A stretch of 64,000 bases of DNA, from positions 496,001 to 560,000 of the forward strand of contig NZ_CP108427.1 of assembly GCF_035982055.1 (NCBI RefSeq), in the 5' to 3' direction. The translations under genes were made by a program, and so were the position numbers. The stretch comes from Streptomyces sp. NBC_01288 (GTDB taxonomy: Bacteria > Actinomycetota > Actinomycetes > Streptomycetales > Streptomycetaceae). The notes beneath the pieces are model-generated. The model made no database searches. It saw only the letters and a list, made by a program, of their open reading frames with translations, and was not told where the DNA came from. Of this stretch, positions 1-10,329 are shown piece by piece (within the stretch, counting starts at the first letter, position 1; each line of letters opens with the position of its first letter).

Positions 1-141
1 TGCGACGAACGCCAGGGACACCCCCATCAGTCCGCGCCGCAGCAGCTGTCGTACCGGATCGACGACGATGCCCTGCCATTCACCCCGCAGTGTGCGCCAG
101 ATGAACAACGGTCCCCAACTCCCCCACCATCGGCCAAACAT
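1..141 (-). CDS. Hypothetical protein, N-terminal fragment (runs off the window)
   Basis: An open frame of 47 codons starts at an ATG (141-139) and leaves the window at base 1. The start is rich in tryptophan and glycine (MFGRWWGSWGPL) and ends in a hydrophobic run (LMGVSLAFVA) that looks like the beginning of a membrane segment. An AGGAGG lies at 163-158, 16 nt before the ATG, which is a long spacing. I do not recognise the family. It is divergent from the SpoIIE gene at 295. Confidence 0.4.
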   Translation of the reverse strand, partial: MFGRWWGSWGPLFIWRTLRGEWQGIVVDPVRQLLRRGLMGVSLAFVA

Positions 142-294
142 ACGGATCGGAATCTAGCCTCCTGTGCGCTTCTTGTGCGTCCCGGGTCGGCCCGAGCCGT
201 TGGCGCGGCTCGCGGACGGTACGGGTGGGGCTGATATTGAAGAGTGGGAAGCTTTCCCGACGGTTGTTCGACGACTGAAGGAAGCGGAGGGCCG

Positions 295-1431
295 GTGCGC
301 ACCTCAAGAGATCCGGCCGGCTCCACCGTGGTAGACGCAGGGCAGCGCTCCACGCCTCCGCTCAGCTGGGCCGTGGTCGTGTTCTGGCTCGTCGTCGTCA
401 CGCTGGTGGTGGCGCTGACCGGCATCGTGCTGGGCCGGGACACCCGGCCGGCCCCCTTTCTGGTGGTGCTGCCCGCGCTGATCGCCGGGCGCGGAACCGT
501 GCGGCAGACCACCGTCGCCTCCGCGTGGGTGACACTCGTCATCGTCGGCTCCCTCGTCGACACCCCGCTGGGCACGGCGGGCGCCGACGCGGCCGTCGTC
601 GCCTTCACCCTGGTGTTCAACGGCCTCAGCGTGGCGCGAGCGGCGCAGCGGATCCGCTGGGAGGGCGAGATCGCCCGGCTGCGGTCGGCGGCGGCCGCCC
701 TGCAACGCCAGATCCTGCGCCCGTTCCCCCTGATGACCGACCAGCTCCTGGTCCACGGCCTGTACCGGCCGGTGGAGGAGGACAGCCGGGTGGGCGGCGA
801 CGTCTACGAGGTCGTCTCCTCGCCGTACGGCAGCCGCGTCTTCATCGCCGACGTCCAGGGCAAGGGCCTCCAGGCGATCAGCGCCGCGTTCGCCGTACTG
901 AGCGCCTTCCGCGAGGCGGCCGTGGCCGAGCCCACACTCACCGCCGTGGTCGACGCCCTGGAGGAGGCGGTGCTACGGCACAACTCCTTCGCGGCGCAGA
1001 CCGGGGAGCGGGAGCGGTTCGTGACGGCGCTCGTGCTGGGCATCGACGGCGGGCAGGAGGTACAGGCGATCAACTGCGGTCATGTGGCACCGCTGCTGCT
1101 GCACAAGGAGCGGGCCGATCCGGTGCTCCGGCAGGAGCCCTGCGTGCCGCTGGGCCTCGACGCGCTCGCGCCTGAGCCTCGTACCGTCGAATGGTTCGAC
1201 TTCCCTTCGGACGGCACGCTTCTGCTCTGCACGGACGGCGTCACCGAGGCGCGTGATCCGTCCGGCGCGTTCTATCCGCTGGAGGAGCGGGCGGCCACCT
1301 GGGGTGAGGTCCTCCCGAAGGATGTACCGGCCACCGTCTACGGCGATCTGCGCCGCCACACGGCGGGCATGCCCAAGGACGACACCGCGCTGCTGGTGCT
1401 GCGCAGGCGGGGTGACGCGGGCCTTCTCTGA
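295..1431 (+). CDS. PP2C/SpoIIE-type serine phosphatase with N-terminal membrane segments
   Basis: Predicted membrane-anchored protein serine/threonine phosphatase of the RsbU/SpoIIE (PPM) family, which dephosphorylates anti-anti-sigma factors in partner-switching pathways. The first 130 residues contain three or four hydrophobic helices. The C-terminal domain shows the metal-binding motifs VGGDVYEV and DVQGKG, then LLLCTDGVTEARD and PKDDTALLVL, in the usual order. I chose GTG 295 because GGAGG (286-290) lies 4 nt upstream; an in-frame GTG at 244 has no ribosome site. No PAS or GAF sensor is present, so the membrane part is probably the input. It is convergent with the MASE1 gene, with only 13 nt between stops. 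The target anti-sigma system is not in the window. Confidence 0.88.
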   Translation: MRTSRDPAGSTVVDAGQRSTPPLSWAVVVFWLVVVTLVVALTGIVLGRDTRPAPFLVVLPALIAGRGTVRQTTVASAWVTLVIVGSLVDTPLGTAGADAAVVAFTLVFNGLSVARAAQRIRWEGEIARLRSAAAALQRQILRPFPLMTDQLLVHGLYRPVEEDSRVGGDVYEVVSSPYGSRVFIADVQGKGLQAISAAFAVLSAFREAAVAEPTLTAVVDALEEAVLRHNSFAAQTGERERFVTALVLGIDGGQEVQAINCGHVAPLLLHKERADPVLRQEPCVPLGLDALAPEPRTVEWFDFPSDGTLLLCTDGVTEARDPSGAFYPLEERAATWGEVLPKDVPATVYGDLRRHTAGMPKDDTALLVLRRRGDAGLL

Positions 1432-1444
1432 CCGGGCGGTACGG

Positions 1445-2419
1445 TCACGGTCGGCCGCCCTGGCGGGGGTCGCCCGCGGTGAGGTGTTCGAGGACCTCGG
1501 CCAGTTCCTGGCATGCCTTCTCCACCGAGAGCCTGGTGTTGTGCTGCTCGGTGATGACCGAGGAGAGCAGCAGGGCGGTGAGGGCCATCGTGCCGTTGAA
1601 GGCTTGCAGCTTCATCATGACCTCGACATGGGTCAGCTCGGCGAACGGGCCCGTCTCCTGGGTCGCCGCGATGGTGGCCATGACGGAGGCGAAGAGGGCG
1701 CACAGCATGCTGCCCGCGAAGCGGAAGCGCAGGGCCGCCCAGATCAGCAGCGGATAGATCAGGAACAGCAGGCTGACGCGGTTGTGGGTGACGAGGGGGA
1801 CGATCACGCCGACGGTGGCCGCGAGGCCCAGGGCCTCCTTCCAGCGGTGCAGGTCCAGGGGCAGGCGCACGGTACGCAGCATGAGCAGGAGCGGCGTGAC
1901 GATCAGCACGCCCATCGCGTCGCCCACCCACCAGCCGAGCCAGACCGGCCAGAAGGAGTGCGCGGCCAGCTTGTCGCTGAGGACGAGCAGCCCGACCCCG
2001 CAGGTGGCGCTGATCAGCATCGCGGACAGGGCGCCCAGGAACACCAGGGCGAGGCCGTCCCGCAGTCGGCCGAGGTCGGTGCGGAAGCCCACCCGGCGCA
2101 GCATGAGGTACGCGCAGGCGGGCGCCACGGTGTTGCCCGCCAGGACGACGAGCACGGTCGGCTGGAGCGAGGTGAGGGACATGATCACGAGGAGCACGCC
2201 GAGGGCGATGCCGGGCAGCACCCGCAGCCCGAAGATCAGCAGGCAGGCGACCGCGACGCCGGTGGGCGGCCAGATGGGGGTGAACACGGCACCCTCGACG
2301 ACGAGCTCCCGCAGCAGGCCGAGCCGTCCCGCCGCGAAGTAGCCGCCGGCGACGGCCAGCGTCAGGAGGGCGTACCCGGCCGGTCGCCGCAGATCCTCGA
2401 AACCCACCACAGCTGCCAT
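1445..2419 (-). CDS. MASE1-domain integral membrane sensor protein
   Basis: Polytopic membrane protein of about 324 residues. It matches the MASE1 sensory domain pattern: about eight hydrophobic helices, with the conserved FTPIWPPTGVAVACLL stretch near residue 45 and a WWVGDAMGVLIVTPLLL stretch near residue 160. MASE1 usually sits in front of kinases, GGDEF domains or phosphatases. Here it stands alone and ends in a short cytoplasmic tail with a possible coiled coil (TEQHNTRLSVEKACQELAEV). It lies just downstream of a SpoIIE phosphatase gene on the same strand and may supply the sensing part for it. I used ATG 2419, where the membrane domain begins; the frame stays open to 2536, but that extension lacks character. 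Confidence 0.75.
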   Translation of the reverse strand: MAAVVGFEDLRRPAGYALLTLAVAGGYFAAGRLGLLRELVVEGAVFTPIWPPTGVAVACLLIFGLRVLPGIALGVLLVIMSLTSLQPTVLVVLAGNTVAPACAYLMLRRVGFRTDLGRLRDGLALVFLGALSAMLISATCGVGLLVLSDKLAAHSFWPVWLGWWVGDAMGVLIVTPLLLMLRTVRLPLDLHRWKEALGLAATVGVIVPLVTHNRVSLLFLIYPLLIWAALRFRFAGSMLCALFASVMATIAATQETGPFAELTHVEVMMKLQAFNGTMALTALLLSSVITEQHNTRLSVEKACQELAEVLEHLTAGDPRQGGRP

Positions 2420-2569
2420 CAGACACTGAGGCGGCCGTGTCGGCGAGGCGAGCGTGACCGCGCGGGAGGGATTCGGCACCTGCCCGGTGCCTGTGAGCAG
2501 GGCGCGGCGCGGCCGGCCGTAAGACCGTCGACGCACCCCGGCAGCGGCGTAGTGGCAGCCGGACCGGCC

Positions 2570-3400
2570 CTACGCCCCGCTGTCGGGCGCGTCGTGGCCC
2601 ACGACCAGGACCGCGGCGTCGTCCTCGTGCCCCACGCGCTCGGCGCCCTTGATCACGGCGGCCGCGAGGGAGCCCGCCTCCATGCCCGCCACGGCGGCGA
2701 CTCCGGCGAGGCGCATCACCTGGTCGAGGCCTTCGTCGACGCTCATCGAGGGGCCCTCCACGACACCGTCGGTCACCAGGACGAAGACGCCACCGGTGGT
2801 GAGCCGGTGCTCGGTCACGGGGTACCGCTGTCCCGCGACGATGCCGAGGGGCGGTCCGCCCTCGTCGTCGGTGATGCCGGAGCGGCCGTCGGCGGTGGCC
2901 CAGACGGAGGGTATGTGTCCGGCCCGCGCGCTCTCCAGGACCCCGGTGATCGGGTCCAGGCGCATGAAGGTGCAGGTCGCGAAGAGTTCGGTGCCGAGGG
3001 ACAGGAGCAGGTCGTTCGTCAGGGAGAGGAGTTCGCCGGGCTCGCTGGTGACGGAGGCGAGGGCGCGCAGACCGACCCTCACCTGGCCCATGAACGCGGC
3101 CGCCTCGATGTTGTGGCCCTGGACGTCGCCGATGGACAGGCCGATGCGTCCGTCGGGCATCGTGAAGGCGTCGTACCAGTCGCCGCCCACGTTGAGGCCG
3201 TGGTTGGCGGGCGAGTACTTGACCGCGATGTGGAACCGGGGGGTGACGGGCATGTCGCCGGGCAGCATGCCGCGCTGGAGGGCGACGGCCAGTTCGAGCA
3301 GGGAGCGCTGGAGCTCCGCCCGCTCGCGTGCCTGGGCGGTCAGCGTCCCGAGTCTGGCCAGGAGTTCGTCACCGTCGTCCATGGGGTGCTTGCGGGACAT
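2570..3400 (-). CDS. Soluble PP2C/SpoIIE-type serine phosphatase (RsbU-like)
   Basis: A 276-residue cytoplasmic phosphatase with an N-terminal coiled-coil-like helix (RERAELQRSLLELAVALQRGML, about residues 25-45) and then the catalytic domain. Motifs are VGGDWYDAF, IGDVQGHNIEAAAFMGQ, FVLVTDGVVEG and EDDAAVLVVG; the paired Asp residues bind the metal ions. The helix LQRGMLPG before the domain is typical of RsbU-like proteins. ATG 3400 was chosen because GGAG lies 6 nt upstream. The AT-richer stretch 3401-3480 upstream probably holds its promoter. It is likely to act in a sigma-factor partner switch like the phosphatase at 295, perhaps with the MASE1 protein downstream. Confidence 0.87.
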   Translation of the reverse strand: MSRKHPMDDGDELLARLGTLTAQARERAELQRSLLELAVALQRGMLPGDMPVTPRFHIAVKYSPANHGLNVGGDWYDAFTMPDGRIGLSIGDVQGHNIEAAAFMGQVRVGLRALASVTSEPGELLSLTNDLLLSLGTELFATCTFMRLDPITGVLESARAGHIPSVWATADGRSGITDDEGGPPLGIVAGQRYPVTEHRLTTGGVFVLVTDGVVEGPSMSVDEGLDQVMRLAGVAAVAGMEAGSLAAAVIKGAERVGHEDDAAVLVVGHDAPDSGA

Positions 3401-3511
3401 TGACCACTCCAAGGGGGTTGGTACCGCTATAAGCATAAAGAACGGATTTTCTTCCCTCGGAAACGCGCAAAAACAGGACGAGAACAGGGTGTACGGGAAC
3501 AGGTACGACAA

Positions 3512-3545
3512 CGGCCCGGCCACCGCGAGAAGCGGGGCCGGGCCG
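3512..3545 (-). terminator. Strong hairpin terminator after rpmJ
   Basis: Arms CGGCCCGGCC (3512-3521) and GGCCGGGCCG (3536-3545) pair perfectly. Inside them CCGC and GCGG pair around a GAGAA loop, with one bulged A. It lies 20 nt past the rpmJ stop. There is no long U-tract, as is common for Streptomyces terminators. Confidence 0.75.
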
Positions 3546-3564
3546 ATCGGTCGTACGCGCGGGG

Positions 3565-3687
3565 TCAGCCCTGGCGGGCCTTGAAGCGCGGGTCCTTCTT
3601 GTTGATCACGAACGTCACGCCGCGACGGCGTACCACCTGCGCGCCGGGCTTGGCCTTCAGCGAGCGCAGCGAGTTGCGGACCTTCAT
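3565..3687 (-). CDS. rpmJ: Ribosomal protein bL36, cysteine-free (C-) form
   Basis: A 40-residue large-subunit protein matching bL36 ([38 protein letters not shown]). The four zinc-binding ligands of the normal C+ protein are absent, so this is the zinc-independent paralogue that replaces the zinc form when zinc is scarce. The start ATG overlaps the rpmE2 stop (ATGA), and GGGAGG lies 5 nt upstream, inside rpmE2, so translation is probably coupled. It is the last gene of the rpmG-rpmE2-rpmJ operon and is followed by a strong hairpin. Confidence 0.93.
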   Translation of the reverse strand: MKVRNSLRSLKAKPGAQVVRRRGVTFVINKKDPRFKARQG

Positions 3688-3932
3688 GACTGCCTCCCAT
3701 AGCGGCGCTCGAAGCGCTCCACACGGCCCGCGGTGTCCACGACGCGCGTGTTGCCGGTGTAGAACGGGTGGCTGGCCGACGAGATCTCGACGTCGATCAG
3801 CGGGTAGGTGTTCCCGTCCGCCCACTCGATCGTGCGCGCCGACCGCGCGGTCGAGGTGGTCAGGAACGCGGTGTCCGCCGCGCGGTCGCGGAAGACGACC
3901 GGACGGGACACGGGGTGGATGCCAGACCTCAT
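3684..3932 (-). CDS. rpmE2: Ribosomal protein bL31 type B, cysteine-free (C-) form
   Basis: An 82-residue type B bL31 ([46 protein letters not shown]). The CxxC pairs of the zinc-containing L31 are missing. Type B L31 proteins replace zinc L31 and release ribosomal zinc, and in Streptomyces such genes normally belong to the Zur regulon. GGAAGGA precedes ATG 3932. The gene lies 74 nt after rpmG and overlaps rpmJ by 4 nt. Confidence 0.93.
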   Translation of the reverse strand: MRSGIHPVSRPVVFRDRAADTAFLTTSTARSARTIEWADGNTYPLIDVEISSASHPFYTGNTRVVDTAGRVERFERRYGRQS

Positions 3933-4006
3933 GGTGCTTCCTTCCTCAGGCCGTCCACTGCGGGACGGCCGCTCTGCTGTGTTCGTGGGACTGCGCCGCG
4001 CTGGGC

Positions 4007-4171
4007 TCAACGCTCCTCGCGGAAGTCGACGTGCTCCCCCGCCACCGGGTCGTACTTGCGCAGGACCAGCCGGTCGGGGTCGTTGCGACGGCTCTTGCGC
4101 GTCACGTACGTGACGCCGGTCCCGGCCGTCGACTTCAGGGTGACGACGGGACGGTTCGTGGTGCGTGCCAT
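4007..4171 (-). CDS. rpmG: Ribosomal protein bL33, cysteine-free form
   Basis: A 54-residue bL33 ([52 protein letters not shown]). The two CxxC motifs of zinc-containing L33 are absent, which makes it a C- paralogue like its neighbours. AGGAGG (revcomp of 4175-4180) gives a clear ribosome site. It is first in a three-gene set of alternative ribosomal proteins. The usual partners bS14 and bL28 are not next to it, so this is one of the smaller C- clusters known in streptomycetes. Confidence 0.92.
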   Translation of the reverse strand: MARTTNRPVVTLKSTAGTGVTYVTRKSRRNDPDRLVLRKYDPVAGEHVDFREER

Positions 4172-4189
4172 GAGGACCTCCTTCCGCCC

Positions 4190-4217
4190 ACATCCCGGGA
4201 TCTTGTCCCGAGCATGT
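4190..4217. promoter_or_regulatory. Imperfect 28-bp inverted repeat upstream of rpmG
   Basis: Arms ACATCCCGGGA (4190-4200) and TCCCGAGCATGT (4206-4217) pair with one bulge around a 5-nt loop. It lies 18 nt before rpmG and 90 nt past the nhaA stop. It could be an operator for the C- ribosomal operon or a weak terminator for nhaA. It does not look like the AT-rich Zur box usually seen at such genes. Confidence 0.35.
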
Positions 4218-4307
4218 CAGCTACATACGTCTCAACACAGGCACCCCTCGGTCCATTCCCGGCCCTGTCCCCAGGTACGAGACGCTCTCCGACCAGGGCA
4301 CGACGGC

Positions 4308-6221
4308 CTACGCCGCCACCACCGCCGCCCGCTCGCGAGCCGCCCGTACGGCCTGGGAGAGGCCCTCGATGTCGTACGCGCCGTGGTGCCTACGACCGTT
4401 CACGAAGAAGGTCGGCGTGCCCGCGACCCCGCTGAGGTCGGCCGACTCCACGTCCTCGGCGACATGGCCCGCCCCCTCGTGGGCCCGCATGTCGCGCTCG
4501 AAGCGGGCGGTGTCCAGGCCGATCTGTTCGGCGTAGGCCCGCAGGTCCTTGAAGCGCAGGGCGCCCTGGTGGCTGAGGAGCAGGTCGTGCATCTCCCAGT
4601 AGCCGCCCTGTAGCGCGGCGGCCTCCGCGGCCTCGGCGGCGAGCTGGGCGTGCTCGTGGACGTCGGTGAGCGGGAGGTGGCGCCACACGTACCGCACCTC
4701 GTCCCCGAAAGAGCCGAGCAGTTCGCGGACTACCGGCTCGGCCTGGCCGCAGAAGGGGCATTCGTAGTCGCCGTACTCCACGACGGTCACCGGGGCGTGC
4801 CGTGGTCCGCGCAGGTGGTCGCGGTCGGGGTCGACGGGGACCGACAGGTCGACGATGGTCTCCGCCCGGCCGAACAGGACCCTGGGCCGGATCTGCGGCG
4901 GCAGCACTCCGATCACGCCCGTGACCACTCGGCCGACCAGGAAGGAGCAGATGACGGCGCTGAGGATGCCCGTTTTCGCGTCCTCCAGGGTGGTGCCGTC
5001 GAAGGCGAGGGTCGCGATCAGCAGGGAGACCGTGAAGCCGACGCCGGCCAGGGTGCCGCCCGCGGTCACCGCTCCCCAGCCGACCGGCGGCCGGATGCGG
5101 CCCCGGGACAGGACGCTGGTCAGTGCCGTCGACGAGACGATGCCGAGCGGCTTGCCGACGACGTACCCGATGAGGATGCCCAGCGCGACGGGCGAGGTGA
5201 AGGCCCTGGCCAGCTGCTCCCCGCTGAGATGCAGACCGGCGTTGGCCAGCGCGAACAGCGGGACCACGGCGTAGCTCGCCCACGGATGGTAGATGCGCTG
5301 GAGCCGGTCGTTCGGAGAGATCGACGCCGCGATACCGGCCCGTACGTCGCGTTCCAGCTCGGGTGTGGGCTGCTCGCGGAACAGCCGGAACAGTCCGGTG
5401 GCGCGCTCCAGGTCGTCGCGCCCCGCCGGATAGGCGTACGTGATCAGCCCCATGGCGAGGCCGATGACGACTGGGTCCACGCCCGACTTCAGCAGGGCGA
5501 CCCAGGCGACGAGCCCGAGCAGCGCGTACAGCGGACCCCGGCGCACCCGGAACCTGCGCAGCAGCACGACGACGGCGAACACGCCCACGGCGACCAGGAG
5601 TGCCGGTACGGCGATGTGCTCGCTGTAGAAGACGGCGATCACCACGAGCGCCAGGAAGTCGTCGACGACGGTGATCGTGAGGAGGAACACACGCAATCCG
5701 GGCGGCATGTGGCGGCCCACGACGGCGAGCATGCCCAGCGCGAACGCCGTGTCGGTGGACATCACCGCGCCCCAGCCGTTCGCCGTCCCGTGTCCGCTGT
5801 TGATCGCCAGGTAGATGGCGATCGGCACGAGCATGCCGCTGGCGCCCGCGACCATCGGCAGGGCCAGCCGCCGGCGTTCGCGCAGCTCGCCCATGTCGAA
5901 CTCGCGGCGCGCCTCCAGCCCGACGACCAGGAAGAACAGCGTCATCAGCCCACTGTTGACCCACTCCCGCAGATCGAGGGAGATCCCGTGCGAGCCGAGC
6001 CGGACGGAGAGGTGGGTCTCCCAGAACGTCTCGTACGCCGACGGTGTGACGTTGGCCCAGACGAGCGCGACGAGCGCCGCCGCCACCAGGACGGCCGCGC
6101 TGCCGGTCTCGGTGCGCAGGAAGTCACGCAGCGGGGTGCGGGCTTCGTCGCCGCACGTGGTCTGCCCCGTGTAGTCGGTCGTTTCGAAGGACATACGGGG
6201 TTCACTTCCGTCGTGCGTCAT
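4308..6221 (-). CDS. nhaA: Na+/H+ antiporter NhaA fused to a DsbA-like thioredoxin domain
   Basis: Residues 1-430 form a 12-helix NhaA antiporter, which exchanges external protons for internal sodium. Visible NhaA marks are [13 protein letters not shown], the [12 protein letters not shown] segment and the paired aspartates in TVVDDFLAL that carry the ions. Residues 450-637 are a thioredoxin-fold domain of the DsbA/thioredoxin_4 type, with active site CPFC ([11 protein letters not shown]) and cis-proline GTPTFFVNG. Fusions of this kind are known in actinobacteria; the thiol domain may protect or regulate the transporter. ATG 6221 is used, but ATG 6194 has a somewhat better upstream GGAAGTG. 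Confidence 0.93.
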   Translation of the reverse strand: MTHDGSEPRMSFETTDYTGQTTCGDEARTPLRDFLRTETGSAAVLVAAALVALVWANVTPSAYETFWETHLSVRLGSHGISLDLREWVNSGLMTLFFLVVGLEARREFDMGELRERRRLALPMVAGASGMLVPIAIYLAINSGHGTANGWGAVMSTDTAFALGMLAVVGRHMPPGLRVFLLTITVVDDFLALVVIAVFYSEHIAVPALLVAVGVFAVVVLLRRFRVRRGPLYALLGLVAWVALLKSGVDPVVIGLAMGLITYAYPAGRDDLERATGLFRLFREQPTPELERDVRAGIAASISPNDRLQRIYHPWASYAVVPLFALANAGLHLSGEQLARAFTSPVALGILIGYVVGKPLGIVSSTALTSVLSRGRIRPPVGWGAVTAGGTLAGVGFTVSLLIATLAFDGTTLEDAKTGILSAVICSFLVGRVVTGVIGVLPPQIRPRVLFGRAETIVDLSVPVDPDRDHLRGPRHAPVTVVEYGDYECPFCGQAEPVVRELLGSFGDEVRYVWRHLPLTDVHEHAQLAAEAAEAAALQGGYWEMHDLLLSHQGALRFKDLRAYAEQIGLDTARFERDMRAHEGAGHVAEDVESADLSGVAGTPTFFVNGRRHHGAYDIEGLSQAVRAARERAAVVAA

Positions 6222-6293
6222 GGCTCACGTGACGCCCCAACACCACCTGCCGCACCATTCATTCCTACGGCAACCGGTGTCACGGCCTCCGGG

Positions 6294-7934
<1,641 letters not shown>

Positions 7935-8050
7935 GGTGCCCGCTCCTCCGTATCGACCGACTTCGCGTACGGCCCCATCTTTCCTCGTCAGGGGCGCGTT
8001 TAGCGAGTACACCCCCTCCGCCTGTGGAAAACCCCGGCCGCCGCTGTCCG

Positions 8051-8971
8051 TCAGTACCGGTGGCGCCGGTCCAGCTGCTTCAGCACCGCGCCCGCCATGG
8101 CCGCCTCGCCCTTCGCGTTGGGGTGCGCCGGAGCAGCCGGGGACGCGGGTTGCAGCGGCTCTATCCAGCGGTCGGCGGGCGCCTTGCACATGTCGTGGCC
8201 GACGGTGGGGCCGTAAGTGTCCACGTACTCCGCGCCGTTGAGCGCGGCCACCACACGGAGCATCAGGTTGAGGCGCTTGCCGACGTCCCGCAGATAGGGG
8301 AAGTCCTTGGCGGCGAACGGTACCGAGGGGTAGCAGCCGCTGCCGTCGTCGGGCAGCAGGTCCGGGTAGCCGACGACGAGCACGCGCGCGTGGGGTGCCT
8401 GCTTGTGCACCGCACGGAGGACCTTGGTGACCTTCGGCGCGGTGTTGAGGATGGTCAGCGCCAACTGGTCGACGCCGGTGGAGTTGTAGTAGCGCTGGCA
8501 GGGGTTGCCCGTCAGGTCCGTGGCGCTGAGCTTGGCGCAGGTGCCGATGATGGTGCTGAACCCGATGTCGTTGCCGCCGATCTGCACGGTCACCAGGTCC
8601 GTGTCCCGCTGTACGGCGTCCAGTTGGGGCGGGTTGGTGCCCTGCGCCTTCCACATCTCGGCGGTCGTCGCGCCGCTGCAGCTCACGTCCTTGAGGACGG
8701 TCCCTCTCTGGTCCGCCGTCACCACGGAGGGGTAATTGTGGTCGGAGCGCGCGCAGTTGGCGTCCACCTGGGTCGGTATGTAAGGGCCCGAGGTGTAGGA
8801 GTCGCCGAGCGCCACGTACTGAGTGGAACGGCCGTGCCCATGGCCCGAGTTGTGCGCGGCCGCCGGTGCCGCGGACGCGACGACGAGGGCGCAGCCGCTG
8901 ACCGCCGCGGCGACCGCCACGGCCCTGCCGCGGTGGTGCGCCGTCGTGACCGGATGCGTCTCACGCTTCAT
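8051..8971 (-). CDS. Secreted SGNH/GDSL-type lipase or esterase
   Basis: A 306-residue exported hydrolase. It has a signal peptide with a twin-Arg-free basic start, hydrophobic core and cleavage near APAAAHN (about residue 40). The SGNH blocks follow: GDSYTSG (nucleophile Ser), a central Gly, GGNDIGFST (Asn) and the C-terminal [11 protein letters not shown] (catalytic His). Six cysteines suggest disulfides, as in Streptomyces rimosus and S. coelicolor lipases of this family. ATG 8971 follows GGGGAGG. A TATACA hexamer overlapped by a palindrome at 9044-9059 is the likely promoter and operator. Confidence 0.9.
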   Translation of the reverse strand: MKRETHPVTTAHHRGRAVAVAAAVSGCALVVASAAPAAAHNSGHGHGRSTQYVALGDSYTSGPYIPTQVDANCARSDHNYPSVVTADQRGTVLKDVSCSGATTAEMWKAQGTNPPQLDAVQRDTDLVTVQIGGNDIGFSTIIGTCAKLSATDLTGNPCQRYYNSTGVDQLALTILNTAPKVTKVLRAVHKQAPHARVLVVGYPDLLPDDGSGCYPSVPFAAKDFPYLRDVGKRLNLMLRVVAALNGAEYVDTYGPTVGHDMCKAPADRWIEPLQPASPAAPAHPNAKGEAAMAGAVLKQLDRRHRY

Positions 8972-9043
8972 GAGGTTCCTCCCCAGGTACGAGACGGTGC
9001 GACGGGGCGGGCCCGCTGCGGTCGTCTCTCGTTCAACTGGCCT

Positions 9044-9059
9044 TGTATACCGGTCGGTA
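9044..9059 (-). promoter_or_regulatory. Candidate -10 with overlapping TetR-type palindrome
   Basis: On the minus strand TATACA (9049-9044) fits a -10 hexamer for the esterase gene at 8971. It is overlapped by the palindrome TACCGGTCGGTA (9048-9059), a layout typical of TetR-family repressor operators. No tetR gene is seen in the window, so the regulator would act from elsewhere. Confidence 0.4.
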
Positions 9060-9227
9060 GGTACCTGGGGCCAGGGGTCTGGAGGGACGAGTTCGCTGCC
9101 CCCGGGGTGATGGCCGCCGCCGAAACAGTTCGGCCGGTTTGGTGGCCGGTTCCCGTCCGCACGCACGTGGACCACTTCCGGCGGGTATCCCTACCCCAGG
9201 CGTCAACGCGCTTGGGGGTGGGGGGAG

Positions 9228-9911
9228 TTGGCCCTGTTGCCGCAGAGGCTGGGGAGGCACGAGAAGCGCGAGTCGTGGCGCTCGCGAAGGCGGGCGGCGA
9301 TCCGTGCGCTGCGCGCCCAGGGACGCTACGGACCCGGACTGCGCGAGGTGCTGCCCGCCCTCGTCGTGGTCGCCGTCGTCGTGTGCGGGATCGTGGCCGG
9401 GCTCGCCGTGGCGTACCGCACCCTCGGCACCGGCGCGCTCGCCGGCGGCCTGGCGCTGCTCGCCGTGATCACGGCGGCCGTGGTCCGGCACAACCGGCCG
9501 CCGGCCCGTCGCCGGCTGGGCTACTACACGCCCGAGGAGATCGCCGACCTGGATGTGGAGGGGCTCGCCCTGGCCGTGTCCCGGATGCTGCGCCGGGACG
9601 GCTGGCGGGCGCTGGCCCGGCCCGACGAGCAGGGCCAGCCGCGTGTCCGTGCGCGCGACCGGTTCGGTCGCCGTCTGGAGGTGGCCTTCCGACCGGTCGC
9701 CGAGCCGCTGCCCGGCGAGGAGACGCCGACGCGATCGGCACGCACGGTCGGCTCCGGACCGCACCTCCGTCTCGTCGTGCACCGGGGCACCTTCAGCCGA
9801 CGTGACGTGCAGTGGGCGCGCCGCCAGGGCGGCGTCCAGCTCATCGACGGCTCACGCCTGCGGCGCTGGGCCCACGGCACTCCCCTGCACCGGCTGCCCG
9901 AGGTCCCCTGA
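9228..9911 (+). CDS. Membrane protein with a possible Mrr-like restriction endonuclease domain
   Basis: About 227 residues: a basic N-terminus (KRESWRSRRR), two adjacent hydrophobic helices (about 42-85), then a soluble domain. The domain has the Mrr-like helix IADLDVEGLALAVSRMLRRDGW and a C-terminal GTFSRRDVQWARRQGGVQLIDGSRL, which resembles the end of Mrr_cat/REase domains found in Streptomyces membrane proteins. The usual D and QxK catalytic residues are not evident (RRLEVAFRP and LRLVVHRG lie there), so it may be inactive. TTG 9228 directly abuts the GGGGGAG; TTG 9237 would have better spacing (9 nt). Confidence 0.55.
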   Translation: MALLPQRLGRHEKRESWRSRRRAAIRALRAQGRYGPGLREVLPALVVVAVVVCGIVAGLAVAYRTLGTGALAGGLALLAVITAAVVRHNRPPARRRLGYYTPEEIADLDVEGLALAVSRMLRRDGWRALARPDEQGQPRVRARDRFGRRLEVAFRPVAEPLPGEETPTRSARTVGSGPHLRLVVHRGTFSRRDVQWARRQGGVQLIDGSRLRRWAHGTPLHRLPEVP

Positions 9912-9941
9912 AGTGCCGCTCGACACGTCCCCCGAAACGCG

Positions 9942-9976
9942 GAACGAGCCGCGGGCGCGGGGCCCACGGCTCGTTC
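9942..9976. terminator. Perfect 10-bp hairpin between convergent genes
   Basis: GAACGAGCCG (9942-9951) and CGGCTCGTTC (9967-9976) pair perfectly around a 15-nt G-rich loop. It lies between the Mrr-like gene (stop 9911) and the chaplin gene on the other strand (stop 9990), so it can serve both directions. Confidence 0.75.
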
Positions 9977-9989
9977 ACGGTACGGCTCG

Positions 9990-10226
9990 TCAGTCCGCGG
10001 ACTCGCAGTGGTTGCCCAGCGCGGGGTTCAGCAGACCGATGACGTCGATCGAGTTGCCGCACAGGTTGAGGTCCAGGTCGATCGGCACCTGAACGACGTT
10101 TCCGGAGAGCACGCCCGGGCTGTCGCTGGCGGTACCGACAGGCTCCGGGTCCGCGTTCGCCGTACCCGCGCACAGCAGCAACGCCGCACCCGCCAGACCC
10201 ACCGTGGCCGTCAGACGCTTCCTCAT
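9990..10226 (-). CDS. Short chaplin (surface-active aerial hypha protein)
   Basis: A 78-residue secreted protein with a Sec signal peptide cleaved after TANA (about residue 25) and one chaplin domain. The domain shows the family pattern DSPGVLSGNVVQVPIDL, CGNSIDVIGLLNPALGN and two cysteines (56 and 74) that would form the chaplin disulfide. There is no second chaplin domain and no LAXTG sorting signal, so it is a short chaplin (ChpD-H type) that assembles into amyloid-like fibrils on spores and aerial hyphae. AGGAG precedes ATG 10226. GGAGGG (10245-10250) and CCCTCC (10257-10262) in the leader can form a hairpin. Confidence 0.95.
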   Translation of the reverse strand: MRKRLTATVGLAGAALLLCAGTANADPEPVGTASDSPGVLSGNVVQVPIDLDLNLCGNSIDVIGLLNPALGNHCESAD

Positions 10227-10309
10227 GAAGAACTCCTGTCATTCGGAGGGGCATGTCCCTCCACGCTGAGGGTGCGTCGGGGGGTCACGACACTCTTCGG
10301 CCGCCGAAC

Positions 10310-10324
10310 GGGTGGTGGCCACCC
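10310..10324 (-). terminator. Short hairpin after the flavodoxin-like gene
   Basis: GGGTGG and CCACCC pair around TGG, 5 nt past the stop of the gene ending at 10330. It is short but perfect and well placed. Confidence 0.45.
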
Positions 10325-10329
10325 ACTCC

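Noticed and set aside
27..756. Long minus-strand open frames opposite the SpoIIE gene.
   Set aside because: They are antisense shadows with Arg/Gly/Pro-rich composition, typical of GC-rich DNA.
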